From a virus: 64,000 bases of DNA. Below the pieces are notes generated by a model, which saw nothing but the letters and a program-made list of their open reading frames with translations, did no database searches and was not told the DNA's origin. Shown here in pieces: positions 15,644 to 24,371 of the stretch. Where the stretch lies: positions 20,235 to 84,234 of the IMG/VR virus record IMGVR_UViG_3300026488_000020; one strand, given 5' to 3'. Position 1 is the first letter of the stretch. Each line of letters starts with the position of its first letter. Position numbers and translations under genes: made by a program.

Positions 15644-18600
15644 TGGCTATTGAATTATCATTTTCTCTTTTTGAGAATGCATATAAATTAAGAGGCGTTA
15701 CCAATCCTAGCCCTCTTAAAGCTGGTAAATTCAAATTTACAGAAGATGGTTTATATAGTGAATCAATATTTGGTCCACTAAAATCATATTCTTGTAATTG
15801 TGGAAACTTATTTTCACGTGAGAATACTGGAATCAGATGTCCAACGTGTGATGTATTATGTGATACAAATACTTTACGAAGTTCAACTTTTGGTAGAATA
15901 GATTTACCAAAAAATATTTTTATTGTGTTGCCAATTTTTCAAACATTCTTAGCAAATGTTTTTGGACAAACAGCAATTAAGAGTTTATTAGATTATAGAA
16001 AATATGAAACCAATAAGCAGAAGCCTTATTTTTATTCGATCCAACAGCAGAAACTGATTAAAGGAAGTGCCTTTAAAAAGACAGAAGAGCGGATAATGAA
16101 GGAAGTGTATGATATAACAACACTGCATAAATTGTATAGAGCAATGTTAAAATCAAAAGTATTTCGTGAAAATATAATTGATCATTTATCTGATGCTAGA
16201 ATTGCAGATTTTGTATTCGTAAATTTTATTTTAGTTATTCCACCAGATTCTAGACCATTGGTTCAATTGAATAAACAATATCAAGCGCATCCAATAACAG
16301 CAGCATATACTGAGATTCTTAAGAATATTAAAAATTCTTTTCTTGATAAAGCATTTGTAACTAAATCCGAAGGGTTTGGACAAACAGTTTATAAATATCA
16401 AAAATCAGTTAATAAACTATATGAAGAAGTTACAGATAAAAACTTTCAACGTAAAGAGAGTATTGTTCGAGAATCATTAGCTGGTAAAACTGTTGAGACA
16501 TCTCAACGTGCAGTTATTGTACCTGAGCCAGTACTTGCTCCAGGTTCAGTTGCATTGCATGAAGAGACTGTAAAAAAGATTTTTCAGCCTGAGTTATTAC
16601 ATTTTGTGAATAAACAATATGAAGCACAAGAAGGTGATTATTCAATTACTAATTTTGTAGAAACTGTTCATAATCAAACATCATCAAATGGTGATATTAT
16701 TATCGATGATCAAATGTTTATTGATTTCTTAGATGCGAAAGCTTCTGATTTACGAATGATAATGGAGCGACCCCCAGTTTTATATAGATATAATATGGGT
16801 AATGTTTTACTCGGTTCAGTTTATATGGATAATAAACATGTGGGATTTAAACAAGATAGAGTTATTGGAGTAAATTCCATGAATGCTCCAATGTTTAACT
16901 TTGATTTTGATGGAGATTCAGTATCAATATATGCTTTAACCTCAAAACAATCTAAAGAAGCATTTAAATATGGATACACTGAAAATTCAATCGAGTTTGA
17001 ACATAATAGAAACCTGATTCCTAGTTTGGAACATGAATCAATTTATGCCGCATACATGTTATCATTAGGTGCAAGTAAAAAAACTATTCGTAAATACGAC
17101 ATTGATGAATACGATGATTTCGATTCAATGAATGTTACTATTGATAGCATTAATAGAACACCTGGTAGACCAGTAGTGATTGCTGGTAAACAATATCCAT
17201 ATATTGTTGCGGTATTAAATAAAGCTTTAAATTGCAACAAAGAAATTTATGATGGGTCATATGTTTTAAATAAAAAGAATATAAATAAATTATTAAAGTT
17301 GTTAAGAGCTGAAGTTGGAGATGTTGAATTCTTTACTTATATGCATAACTTTGATAAATTTTTATTAGAGTGTTCTACTATTATTCAAGATTGTAATCCA
17401 ACATTTGATTTACACGACTTTGCAATTGGTAATACTGAGATTGATGAATATAAAACAACATTGATTAATGAACCATATATAGCATTTCATCAGAATGATA
17501 TATTATTCCAAGAGTTGGTTACACCAGCTGTAAAAGAATCAGATACAAATATTCTATCGAGAGTTTTTGAATCTGGCGCAAGAATAAAATCAGTACAACT
17601 TTTAAAAGCTGTATCAAATAATGGTGTACCGACAAATATTTATGGTAAAGCATTCCAAGAGAATATTAAAAATTCTTTATTAGATGGCTTGACAAAAAAA
17701 GAATTTTTCATGGGTGGAGATTCGGCACGACTTGCTCTAGCACAAAGACAGGAAGCGATTCCTAAAGGTGGAGAACTTCAGAGAAAATTTTATTACAGTA
17801 CTGGTTTTTTAAAATTATCAGATGATGATGATTGCGGGAGCACTAGAGGTTTTGAATTTAAGATTGTTGATAAAACACATCTTGAATCATTATTTTCCAG
17901 ACATTATATGGATGGTTCAGAAATTGATACAACAGATATGAGTCTTATTGGTTCATATGTAACTTTACGCTCACCTATATATTGTGAATCAAAAGGTTAT
18001 AAAATTTGTAAAAAATGTTTTGGTAAAAAACAACCTCAGTCGAAAGCATTAGGTGCATCTATTGGTGCATATATCTCTGAGTCGATAATCCAATCTGTTT
18101 TAAGAACGCATCACTTTAGTGGAGCGTTTATTACTCAGATTAATTCAGTGATGGTAAAATTGATTAAGAAATTAAGATTTAAGTCACCAGATTTAGTATA
18201 TTATGATGATGAGCAAGATATTCATGACTTACAAGAGTTATTAAATTCTGCAAAATATTATGATTCTGCAAATATGGTTGAGTTAGTTAAACAAGATGAT
18301 GATACAGATAATGTTCATTATAAAGTTCAAATTAATGAGTTACCATTTAACGATGATTCAGTTAAACAGTTAAATAATATTGTTGGTTATATTGATAGAA
18401 ATCGTTCTGTTGATAATCTGATTAGTATTCCAGATATGTATAATTTTCTATTAGATAATGTTGTATTACCAAATGGTATGTTATCAATATTTATCGAACT
18501 AGTTATTAGTATCTTATATTATGATGAACATGATGTTATGATTCGATATTCTAATTTAGAACCTGACCATCAAGTAGCATTGAAAAATGTTATTGATAAG

Positions 18601-18723
18601 TTAGATCCAAAATTAGCAATATTTCACAATTTTAGTAATAAGGCTATTAATAGAATTTATACTACTAAAATAGATGGTAATTTAGATCATATGTATTTTG
18701 ATCTGATAAATTGCTATCATTAA
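15643..18723 (+). CDS. Phage RNA polymerase beta-prime subunit, single chain
   Basis: A 1026 aa multisubunit RNA polymerase beta-prime homologue. YSCNCGNLF...GIRCPTCD (C51, C53, C66, C69) reproduces the CxC-x12-CxxC N-terminal zinc ribbon of bacterial beta-prime. NFDFDGD at 419-425 is the catalytic Mg-binding NADFDGD loop with all three Asp. YKICKKCFGK near 785 looks like part of a second zinc site, and ALGASIGAYISESIIQSVLRTHHFSG near 800-825 matches the GxxxGxxAAQSIGEPxTQxTLRTFHxGG helix before the trigger loop. In phiKZ-type phages beta-prime is split into two genes; here both halves are in one chain. It is overlapped by the SWIM-like gene and precedes the beta pieces at 22912 and 24371. 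Confidence 0.95.
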   Translation: MAIELSFSLFENAYKLRGVTNPSPLKAGKFKFTEDGLYSESIFGPLKSYSCNCGNLFSRENTGIRCPTCDVLCDTNTLRSSTFGRIDLPKNIFIVLPIFQTFLANVFGQTAIKSLLDYRKYETNKQKPYFYSIQQQKLIKGSAFKKTEERIMKEVYDITTLHKLYRAMLKSKVFRENIIDHLSDARIADFVFVNFILVIPPDSRPLVQLNKQYQAHPITAAYTEILKNIKNSFLDKAFVTKSEGFGQTVYKYQKSVNKLYEEVTDKNFQRKESIVRESLAGKTVETSQRAVIVPEPVLAPGSVALHEETVKKIFQPELLHFVNKQYEAQEGDYSITNFVETVHNQTSSNGDIIIDDQMFIDFLDAKASDLRMIMERPPVLYRYNMGNVLLGSVYMDNKHVGFKQDRVIGVNSMNAPMFNFDFDGDSVSIYALTSKQSKEAFKYGYTENSIEFEHNRNLIPSLEHESIYAAYMLSLGASKKTIRKYDIDEYDDFDSMNVTIDSINRTPGRPVVIAGKQYPYIVAVLNKALNCNKEIYDGSYVLNKKNINKLLKLLRAEVGDVEFFTYMHNFDKFLLECSTIIQDCNPTFDLHDFAIGNTEIDEYKTTLINEPYIAFHQNDILFQELVTPAVKESDTNILSRVFESGARIKSVQLLKAVSNNGVPTNIYGKAFQENIKNSLLDGLTKKEFFMGGDSARLALAQRQEAIPKGGELQRKFYYSTGFLKLSDDDDCGSTRGFEFKIVDKTHLESLFSRHYMDGSEIDTTDMSLIGSYVTLRSPIYCESKGYKICKKCFGKKQPQSKALGASIGAYISESIIQSVLRTHHFSGAFITQINSVMVKLIKKLRFKSPDLVYYDDEQDIHDLQELLNSAKYYDSANMVELVKQDDDTDNVHYKVQINELPFNDDSVKQLNNIVGYIDRNRSVDNLISIPDMYNFLLDNVVLPNGMLSIFIELVISILYYDEHDVMIRYSNLEPDHQVALKNVIDKLDPKLAIFHNFSNKAINRIYTTKIDGNLDHMYFDLINCYH

Positions 18724-18739
18724 TCTTAAAAGGGATTAC

Positions 18740-19042
18740 ATGAAAGTTACAAAAGAATTAGTTTGGGATGATGAAACCAGAAATGGTGATTGTTATATGA
18801 TTTCATATTATGATGATCTTGAAATCCAAGTTAACTATTTTGGTAAAGATTGTTATGGACTCATAATGGAATATTGTGGTGATCTAATTTTTGAAAACGA
18901 TATTAGTACTAATATCAACGTTGAAAGAGAAATTCTAAAAATGTTAAAAAAATATAAGATTGCGCATGGAGCATTAGAGTTCCCAACAGAAGTTGAATTT
19001 GAAAAAATTTATATAGAATCTAAAAAAAATAAGGAAAAATAA
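18740..19042 (+). CDS. Hypothetical protein, 100 aa
   Basis: Starts 16 bases after beta-prime with AAAGGGA upstream and ends in a TAATG overlap with the next gene. A mixed beta/alpha protein (LVWDDETRNGDCYMISYYDDLEIQ) with a Lys-rich end. Not recognised. Confidence 0.65.
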   Translation: MKVTKELVWDDETRNGDCYMISYYDDLEIQVNYFGKDCYGLIMEYCGDLIFENDISTNINVEREILKMLKKYKIAHGALEFPTEVEFEKIYIESKKNKEK

Positions 19043-19266
19043 TGTTAAAGTCATTCACAAAAAAAGATCTAAAAAAAGTGTTAAAAAATAAACTCGTTCA
19101 AGCAGGTGTACTTATTGTTGGTGCAGGATTTATTCTTGCAAACTTTTGGTCAATTGTTGGTTACGGTTTATTGGGTGCAGTTGTAGTTGTAGGTGGATTA
19201 TTTGCATATGGTATGTATGAAGGTTATAAAGAAAATGCAGAAAATGCAGACGCTAAAAAGGATTAG
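19042..19266 (+). CDS. Small membrane protein, 74 aa
   Basis: A basic N-terminus (MLKSFTKKDLKKVLKNKL) is followed by two hydrophobic spans (AGVLIVGAGFILANFW and VGYGLLGAVVVVGGLFAYGM) and an acidic or polar tail. TAATG-coupled to the previous gene. Role unknown. Confidence 0.65.
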   Translation: MLKSFTKKDLKKVLKNKLVQAGVLIVGAGFILANFWSIVGYGLLGAVVVVGGLFAYGMYEGYKENAENADAKKD

Positions 19267-19314
19267 ACTTAATTGTCTAATCCATTCTTGTGGCAAAATT
19301 CAACAAGGAATAAT

Positions 19315-19851
19315 ATGAATAAATTTAAAAGGTTAAAAGTATTTATTATAGATACTGTAAAGCAGATATTGCAATTAGTAACATCAATTGCTTTTTTTTG
19401 GATGGTAATATCATACCCAATTTATATTGCAGGATTTGTTGTATTTATAGTTATATATATAGCATTCTCAGCTTGGAGAGTACATAACTTTATTTCGGAA
19501 ACAGAAACAATAGGTGACCTTAGTAAATTATCAAATATTCAAATATCAAAAGAAGCATTCAGTTGGAATATTCTTTCACGTTTGATTTTATTAAAGGTTC
19601 TAAATGATTTTGAAAAAAAGGAGGCATCAAAAGATAATGATTTTGAAGATGCTAAAAATAGTGTAAGCTGTTGGGATGTATTAGATTTACATTTTGATGC
19701 AACATTAATTGATGTAAAAAAAGCATATAAACGATTAGCTAAAATTTACCATCCAGATACAACTGCATTAGATATAGTTGATGCAAAAAGAAAATTCGAC
19801 GAACTTACAAGATGTAAGAATATCTTAATATCAATTACTAAAGGAAAATAG
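19315..19851 (+). CDS. Membrane-anchored J-domain (DnaJ-like) protein
   Basis: The ATG at 19315 has AAGGAATAAT upstream and is preferred over an earlier start. Residues about 10-60 are strongly hydrophobic (LVTSIAFFWMVISYPIYIAG, FVVFIVIYIAF), a probable two-span anchor. The C-terminal 65 residues are a J domain: CWDVLDLHFDATLIDVKKAY, KRLAKIYHPD with the essential HPD, then DAKRKFDEL. J domains stimulate Hsp70 (DnaK) ATPase. The phage protein could recruit host DnaK to the membrane or to a phage complex. It is adjacent to Gat-QueC, with 0 bases between. Confidence 0.8.
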   Translation: MNKFKRLKVFIIDTVKQILQLVTSIAFFWMVISYPIYIAGFVVFIVIYIAFSAWRVHNFISETETIGDLSKLSNIQISKEAFSWNILSRLILLKVLNDFEKKEASKDNDFEDAKNSVSCWDVLDLHFDATLIDVKKAYKRLAKIYHPDTTALDIVDAKRKFDELTRCKNILISITKGK

Positions 19852-21246
19852 ATGTGTTCATTTGTAAAATTAAATAGTACTAAACAGAGAATTAGTGCAC
19901 AACTTCCAGTTATATTAGAAGCATTAAATACAAAAGGTGGTGACGAATATACGTTTGTTATCGAACATAATGGATTTATTAACAGAATCACTAATGATGA
20001 ATTAAATATTCTAAGTAAGTCTATTCCCGAAAATAGTTTTAAAGATATAGTTGATGAAGCATTTCACTGTTTATTAGAAGATTTTGGAACATATGATGAT
20101 TTTAATATTATTGCATTTTCCCGACTAACTCCTGAAATGGAAGAGACTAATAATTTATTATCTCAACCATATGTTAGACCAAATGGTGATATTATTGTTG
20201 CTCATGGTACAATTCCGAAAGCTGAAGAACTTGCTAAGCAACATGGTATTAGTATTACTGTTGATACTGATCTATTCTTTTGGTTAGATTTTAAAACAGT
20301 TTGTGATTATACTGAAGTAGTTGGTGGAAAGATATCAGCGATGATATGTAACGCAAAATCGGAGATTAAAACATATCAAAATGGTTTAGGTCTTTATGGT
20401 TATAAAGTTACACATAATATAACAGGTTATTCATCAGATTATATTTCAAATATTGATTATGATTTTTTAAAGAAGATTCCAGATTTTGATATACGCAAAG
20501 TAAAAACATATGATCGACCCGAACGTGAAGTGTTGGAACCATTAAGATTAATTTCTTTATTTTCTGGCGGGTTAGATATTACATGTGCAACACAAAAAGC
20601 AATTGAAGATTTAGGACCAGATGAAATAAATTTATGGTATTTTGATTGGGGCACAAATGCAGCATCAGCTGAAATTGAGGCAGGTTGGAAATTTATGAAA
20701 CGTTTAAAAGCAGAAACAAACATTACTGAAATTAATCATGAAACAATTAAAACTGATCAAATGTTTAGAGGTATTCTAAGTGCTTGTGATATGAATGGTA
20801 CTAGATTAACAGATGATAGCGCTGTTGGTGCAGGTGAAGCGGAAGCTGAAGCTGCAATTTCATATGTTCCATATAGAAATACATTTTTAATTACTTTAGC
20901 TGCTGCTAGAGCTGAGCAAATGTATCCTAATGAGCGCATAGCGTTTGTTATTGGGGCAAACTTATCAGAGGGGATGGTTTATCTTGATAACTCTGAAACT
21001 TGGTTACATCGCATTAATGCAATGATTAAAGTAGGAGGTCAAAACACTATTGATTATAGTGTGATCGCACCATATGTTAACAGAACTAAAACTGCTATGG
21101 TTAAAGATGCAATTGATAATAATTTTATTCTTGATACATCATTTAGTTGCTACTTCCCAACAGGTATAACTAAAAGCATTCCATGTGGAAAATGTGGTTC
21201 ATGTTTATTAAAAGAAAATGCTCTTTCAAGAGCAGAAGGAAAATAA
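19852..21246 (+). CDS. Gat-QueC: glutamine amidotransferase/QueC fusion for deazaguanine base modification
   Basis: A 464 aa protein. Residues 1 to about 215 look like a class II (Ntn) glutaminase domain with a potential catalytic Cys2 (MCSFVKLN...). Residues about 230-464 are QueC-like: PP-loop SGGLD at 238-242, YVPYRNTFLITLAAARAE, and a C-terminal zinc Cys cluster (SCYFP, IPCGKCGSCLLK). Fusions of this kind are known from phages such as 9g, where they are proposed to convert preQ0 toward archaeosine (G+) or an amido intermediate. With queC, queE, folE and dpdA in the same window it should act late in the base pathway. The Ntn assignment rests on Cys2 and domain order only. Confidence 0.85.
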   Translation: MCSFVKLNSTKQRISAQLPVILEALNTKGGDEYTFVIEHNGFINRITNDELNILSKSIPENSFKDIVDEAFHCLLEDFGTYDDFNIIAFSRLTPEMEETNNLLSQPYVRPNGDIIVAHGTIPKAEELAKQHGISITVDTDLFFWLDFKTVCDYTEVVGGKISAMICNAKSEIKTYQNGLGLYGYKVTHNITGYSSDYISNIDYDFLKKIPDFDIRKVKTYDRPEREVLEPLRLISLFSGGLDITCATQKAIEDLGPDEINLWYFDWGTNAASAEIEAGWKFMKRLKAETNITEINHETIKTDQMFRGILSACDMNGTRLTDDSAVGAGEAEAEAAISYVPYRNTFLITLAAARAEQMYPNERIAFVIGANLSEGMVYLDNSETWLHRINAMIKVGGQNTIDYSVIAPYVNRTKTAMVKDAIDNNFILDTSFSCYFPTGITKSIPCGKCGSCLLKENALSRAEGK

Positions 21247-21248
21247 AT

Positions 21249-21563
21249 ATGGAAATAGAATATAACTATAAATATGTCATTGGAGGTATTTCCAATACAA
21301 CAAAAATTGATAAATTAGTATCAAAAGATGAATTATTGGATTATTTATATAACACAATTACTCATGTGCAACTTCCTAGTCAAAAAGGAAGCCTCTTAAA
21401 TTTTTGGGGAGAATATGAAGTATGTGTTGTAAATGCGCCACCTGAAATTAAAAAAATGTTTCCAGACCCTCCTTCGCAAATAAAGAAAACTGAGCAGGAA
21501 TGGATTAATGATGAAAAAATAGCAAAAGAAATTTTTATGACTTTTGCAAATACAATAAAATAA
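21249..21563 (+). CDS. Hypothetical protein, 104 aa
   Basis: The ATG at 21249 has GAAGGAAAATA upstream, 2 bases after the Gat-QueC stop codon; an earlier in-frame start lies within Gat-QueC and is less likely. Mixed alpha/beta with a conserved-looking WGEYEVCVVNAPPEIKKMF segment. No family recognised. Confidence 0.6.
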   Translation: MEIEYNYKYVIGGISNTTKIDKLVSKDELLDYLYNTITHVQLPSQKGSLLNFWGEYEVCVVNAPPEIKKMFPDPPSQIKKTEQEWINDEKIAKEIFMTFANTIK

Positions 21564-21573
21564 GGGGAAATAA

Positions 21574-21870
21574 ATGTTATATGATATGCCAATGACACAA
21601 GCACAGATCAGAGATACAAAATTGAAGCCTGGTCAAGATTGTTATCAACTTCTTACGATTGAAGGTGATGACTTTACACAGATTAAAAGTATTTCTGAGA
21701 TTGCTCAGAAATTAATTGAAAAGTATCCTAAAATTGATTTATTTATTTCCAGTAATGCTCATGATTTTGGAACCTATTATGGTCTAGAGGTTGAAGACTC
21801 ATGGTTAGGTTGTTCAGATATTGAAGATGATAGTTTAATGATTGCTGAGGAGTTAGGTTATGATGTTTAA
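21574..21870 (+). CDS. Hypothetical protein, 98 aa
   Basis: AAGGGGAAAT precedes the ATG. An acidic small protein (FTQIKSISEIAQKLIEKYP...YYGLEVEDSWLGCSDIEDD). Overlaps the next small gene by 11 bases. Not recognised. Confidence 0.6.
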   Translation: MLYDMPMTQAQIRDTKLKPGQDCYQLLTIEGDDFTQIKSISEIAQKLIEKYPKIDLFISSNAHDFGTYYGLEVEDSWLGCSDIEDDSLMIAEELGYDV

Positions 21871-22033
21871 TCAACCAAAAGATTATACAGATGATGATAT
21901 TGACTATACAGGTGTTGAAACAGAACCAAAAAGATTTAATCCTGTAAGCTTGACCATAGCTATCGTGATGTTTAGTGCAATTGTTTTTGGATTAACGAAA
22001 TGTTCAAATGATTTACAGAGTGTTATATTTTAG
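21860..22033 (+). CDS. Single-span membrane protein, 57 aa
   Basis: Starts in the end of the previous gene (GAGGAG upstream). It has an acidic N-terminal half (DYTDDDIDYTGVETEP), one hydrophobic span (VSLTIAIVMFSAIVFGL) and a short tail, predicting an N-in or N-out single-pass protein. The strong site and coupling support a real gene. Confidence 0.55.
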   Translation: MMFNQPKDYTDDDIDYTGVETEPKRFNPVSLTIAIVMFSAIVFGLTKCSNDLQSVIF

Positions 22034-22053
22034 TTATATTTTAAGGAGAAATT

Positions 22054-22257
22054 ATGGATGAGTTAAGAGAAAACATTGATAAGATGTTTGAGGCTATGCA
22101 TAATGGTCAATGGGATGAAGCAGGAACAATTTTAAGAAATTTTAGATGTTCTGGTCAAGAGTTTCACGAAGGTATTCAAACACGTGGAGAGTCAGAATTA
22201 TTTAAACTAAGCATGCTTGGGTTTTATAATAGAGAAATTGATTTTAAAGGAAAATAA
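22054..22257 (+). CDS. Hypothetical protein, 67 aa
   Basis: AAGGAGAAATT precedes the ATG. A small acidic, helical protein (MDELRENIDKMFEAMHNGQW). Followed at once by the next gene. No recognised family. Confidence 0.6.
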   Translation: MDELRENIDKMFEAMHNGQWDEAGTILRNFRCSGQEFHEGIQTRGESELFKLSMLGFYNREIDFKGK

Positions 22258-22258
22258 T

Positions 22259-22909
22259 ATGAAAATGTTTAAATTTGAGTTACCTGAAGATATAAAAAAG
22301 GCGCTATTAACATTTGAATCAATAACATTGAAAAATGGTACAATACTTAATCAATCAATTCTTGTGAATGATAAAAAAGAATTTACAGAAGAAGAGATTG
22401 GTATTAAAATTGCTTATGGGCATCCTAAAGATTATTTCGTTGAGATTATTCCAAAAGAAGATTTATTCGAAATGGAATTAGATAAATTAATGAGTGCTGT
22501 TAATAATTTAACGGATGAATTCGATGATGATGTTGCTGGTCACATGATTGCTATTTATAGTAGTTATAGACCAACGATGTATTTTAAAAAAACAGATGTT
22601 ATATGCGCAATCAATGATAATGCTCAAGAAGGTATTCAAGACAATCTTAGAAGTCATTTGAAAAATAAGATGCAAGGTAATGAATTTGTATGGTCAATAG
22701 GTGAATTATTTTATGATGATTTGCAAGCCGTTTATAAGTTTTATTATTATGATGAAAATTATAGACACACTACATCATCAGGTGCTGGAACACTAACTGG
22801 GTGGTTATTAGCGGAAGAGATTGAAAAAAGAGCGAAAGATAAAACAGTAATAACTTTAAATAACAATTACAGATTATCAGAAAGTTTTTTTGATAGAATA
22901 AAAGGATAA
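22259..22909 (+). CDS. Hypothetical protein, 216 aa, upstream of RNA polymerase beta
   Basis: The start at 22259 (AAAGGAAAATAAT upstream) is preferred over an in-frame start at 22217 inside the previous gene. Alpha/beta composition; the C-terminal SSGAGTLTGWLLAEEIEKRA segment is distinctive. It is followed after 2 bases by the beta N-terminal gene, so it may be made with the polymerase, but no known polymerase domain is visible. Confidence 0.6.
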   Translation: MKMFKFELPEDIKKALLTFESITLKNGTILNQSILVNDKKEFTEEEIGIKIAYGHPKDYFVEIIPKEDLFEMELDKLMSAVNNLTDEFDDDVAGHMIAIYSSYRPTMYFKKTDVICAINDNAQEGIQDNLRSHLKNKMQGNEFVWSIGELFYDDLQAVYKFYYYDENYRHTTSSGAGTLTGWLLAEEIEKRAKDKTVITLNNNYRLSESFFDRIKG

Positions 22910-22911
22910 AA

Positions 22912-24090
22912 ATGAATTTAATTAAATTCGAACCAAAAGTAGAATCTGATGCAGAGTTTTCAATTGTTCATGAATATCGAAAAATTGATCATACGAAAGT
23001 ATATGATATTTTAGAAAACATGATGGCAAATATTGAGAATTTATTACCTGGAAACTTCACGGGTTCAATCACAAAAGAAGATCAAATAAGTGACTATCTT
23101 GGTGAACAAGCAAGTTATTTTGAAAAGATAATTATTAAAATGGGTGCTGATAATCATGATCAAAAAGTTGAGTTATTATATCCAAAGTTATTACAAGGCA
23201 ACTATTTTAGAATGAATGGCTCATTATATGTTCCTATTCTATTCTTGGAACGCTCGCCATTGGATGTTTTAAAAGATGTTAAAAAAGGTAATAAAATTTT
23301 TGTAAACTTATTGCCAACATTTAATCTAACGTTTAACTTCCAAAAGAATGAAGTTCTATTTAGAAAGAAAACTGTAGAACTTAACACTTTTATGAGAGTG
23401 TTGTTTGCGAATGAGATTGATTATTATGAAGATCTTATTAGAGCAAAAGTTATAACTAGATGTGAATTACCAGCACATGAGATCAATGCTCATGTTTATA
23501 AGATGATGGGATTCTATGAGACTAGTTTCTTTGATGTTCATAAAATAGGACTAGCTAAATTTTTTGATGAATATATTTTATTAGATTATTTTAGAGGAAT
23601 GTTTAAAGACTTCTTTGATGTTGATAATATTAAAGATATTGTCAAATTGGTTATTAAATATCATGTTGATGATGTTGATATTAATATGTCTGATTTAACT
23701 AACCGTAGAATCGTGATGAATGAATATCTTATTAATCCGATTTATGAAATGTATTTGAGATTACTATATGGAGCAATCGATAAGAATGAGAAGCAACAGT
23801 TCTTACCGACTATGAATTCAAGAGTATTAATTACTTCAGGTTTTAGAGGGTTAATGCATGCTGGGCAGTATTTTAATATTAGTCTACCATACACATCACC
23901 TCTTATAAATAAAGTGTCGCAAGATATTTATATTATTAATGATGGACGTATTCCAAAATCATGGACAGCGAATCATCCATCTGGTTTTGGTAAGCTTTGT
24001 CCGATTTCAGTATCAGCTCAAAAAATGGGTTCAAACCTTGTATTTACAAATAATACAAGAATTAATTATTATGGTAAGGTTGAGGTATAA
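22912..24090 (+). CDS. Phage RNA polymerase beta subunit, N-terminal half
   Basis: A 392 aa protein equal to the N-terminal half of bacterial beta. DLTNRRIVMNEYLINPIYEM (261-280) matches the DHLxNRRVRxxGELL segment. FNISLPYTSPLINKVSQDIY (321-340) matches the fork region (NPLSExTHKR). HPSGFGKLCPIS (355-366) matches HPTHYGRxCPIET. The chain then stops and the rest of beta is in the gene at 24371, with a 92 aa gene between. The break falls just after the HPS...CPIS segment. Split beta is known in phiKZ-type jumbo phages. Confidence 0.9.
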   Translation: MNLIKFEPKVESDAEFSIVHEYRKIDHTKVYDILENMMANIENLLPGNFTGSITKEDQISDYLGEQASYFEKIIIKMGADNHDQKVELLYPKLLQGNYFRMNGSLYVPILFLERSPLDVLKDVKKGNKIFVNLLPTFNLTFNFQKNEVLFRKKTVELNTFMRVLFANEIDYYEDLIRAKVITRCELPAHEINAHVYKMMGFYETSFFDVHKIGLAKFFDEYILLDYFRGMFKDFFDVDNIKDIVKLVIKYHVDDVDINMSDLTNRRIVMNEYLINPIYEMYLRLLYGAIDKNEKQQFLPTMNSRVLITSGFRGLMHAGQYFNISLPYTSPLINKVSQDIYIINDGRIPKSWTANHPSGFGKLCPISVSAQKMGSNLVFTNNTRINYYGKVEV

Positions 24091-24092
24091 AT

Positions 24093-24371
24093 ATGAAAAT
24101 AGAAAATATCGAAAGAGTAAATCAAATAAAAGATGAGTTGTCAACATTTAAAAAAAATATTAATCAGATGCAAAATTGGATTAAAATTCATCCTGATGGC
24201 GAAGGTTTTTTATTACAAGAATTTTCAGATGGTTCTGGTCATTTAAATATTGGTTTTATGTTTAAGGATGGTGATTACAATGCTGGTATTTATAAAGAGT
24301 TAGCTAATGCTACTCTTGAAATATTTGAAAAGCATTATGCAGTATTACTTGCAGAAATTGAGGAGCTATAA
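24093..24371 (+). CDS. Hypothetical protein inserted between the two beta genes, 92 aa
   Basis: Lies between the two halves of beta and overlaps the second in a TAATG junction. Helical N-terminus (RVNQIKDELSTFKKNINQMQNW), a short beta segment (GEGFLLQEFSDGSGHLNIGF) and a helical end. Position suggests co-expression with the polymerase, perhaps a polymerase-associated factor. No family recognised. Confidence 0.6.
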   Translation: MKIENIERVNQIKDELSTFKKNINQMQNWIKIHPDGEGFLLQEFSDGSGHLNIGFMFKDGDYNAGIYKELANATLEIFEKHYAVLLAEIEEL

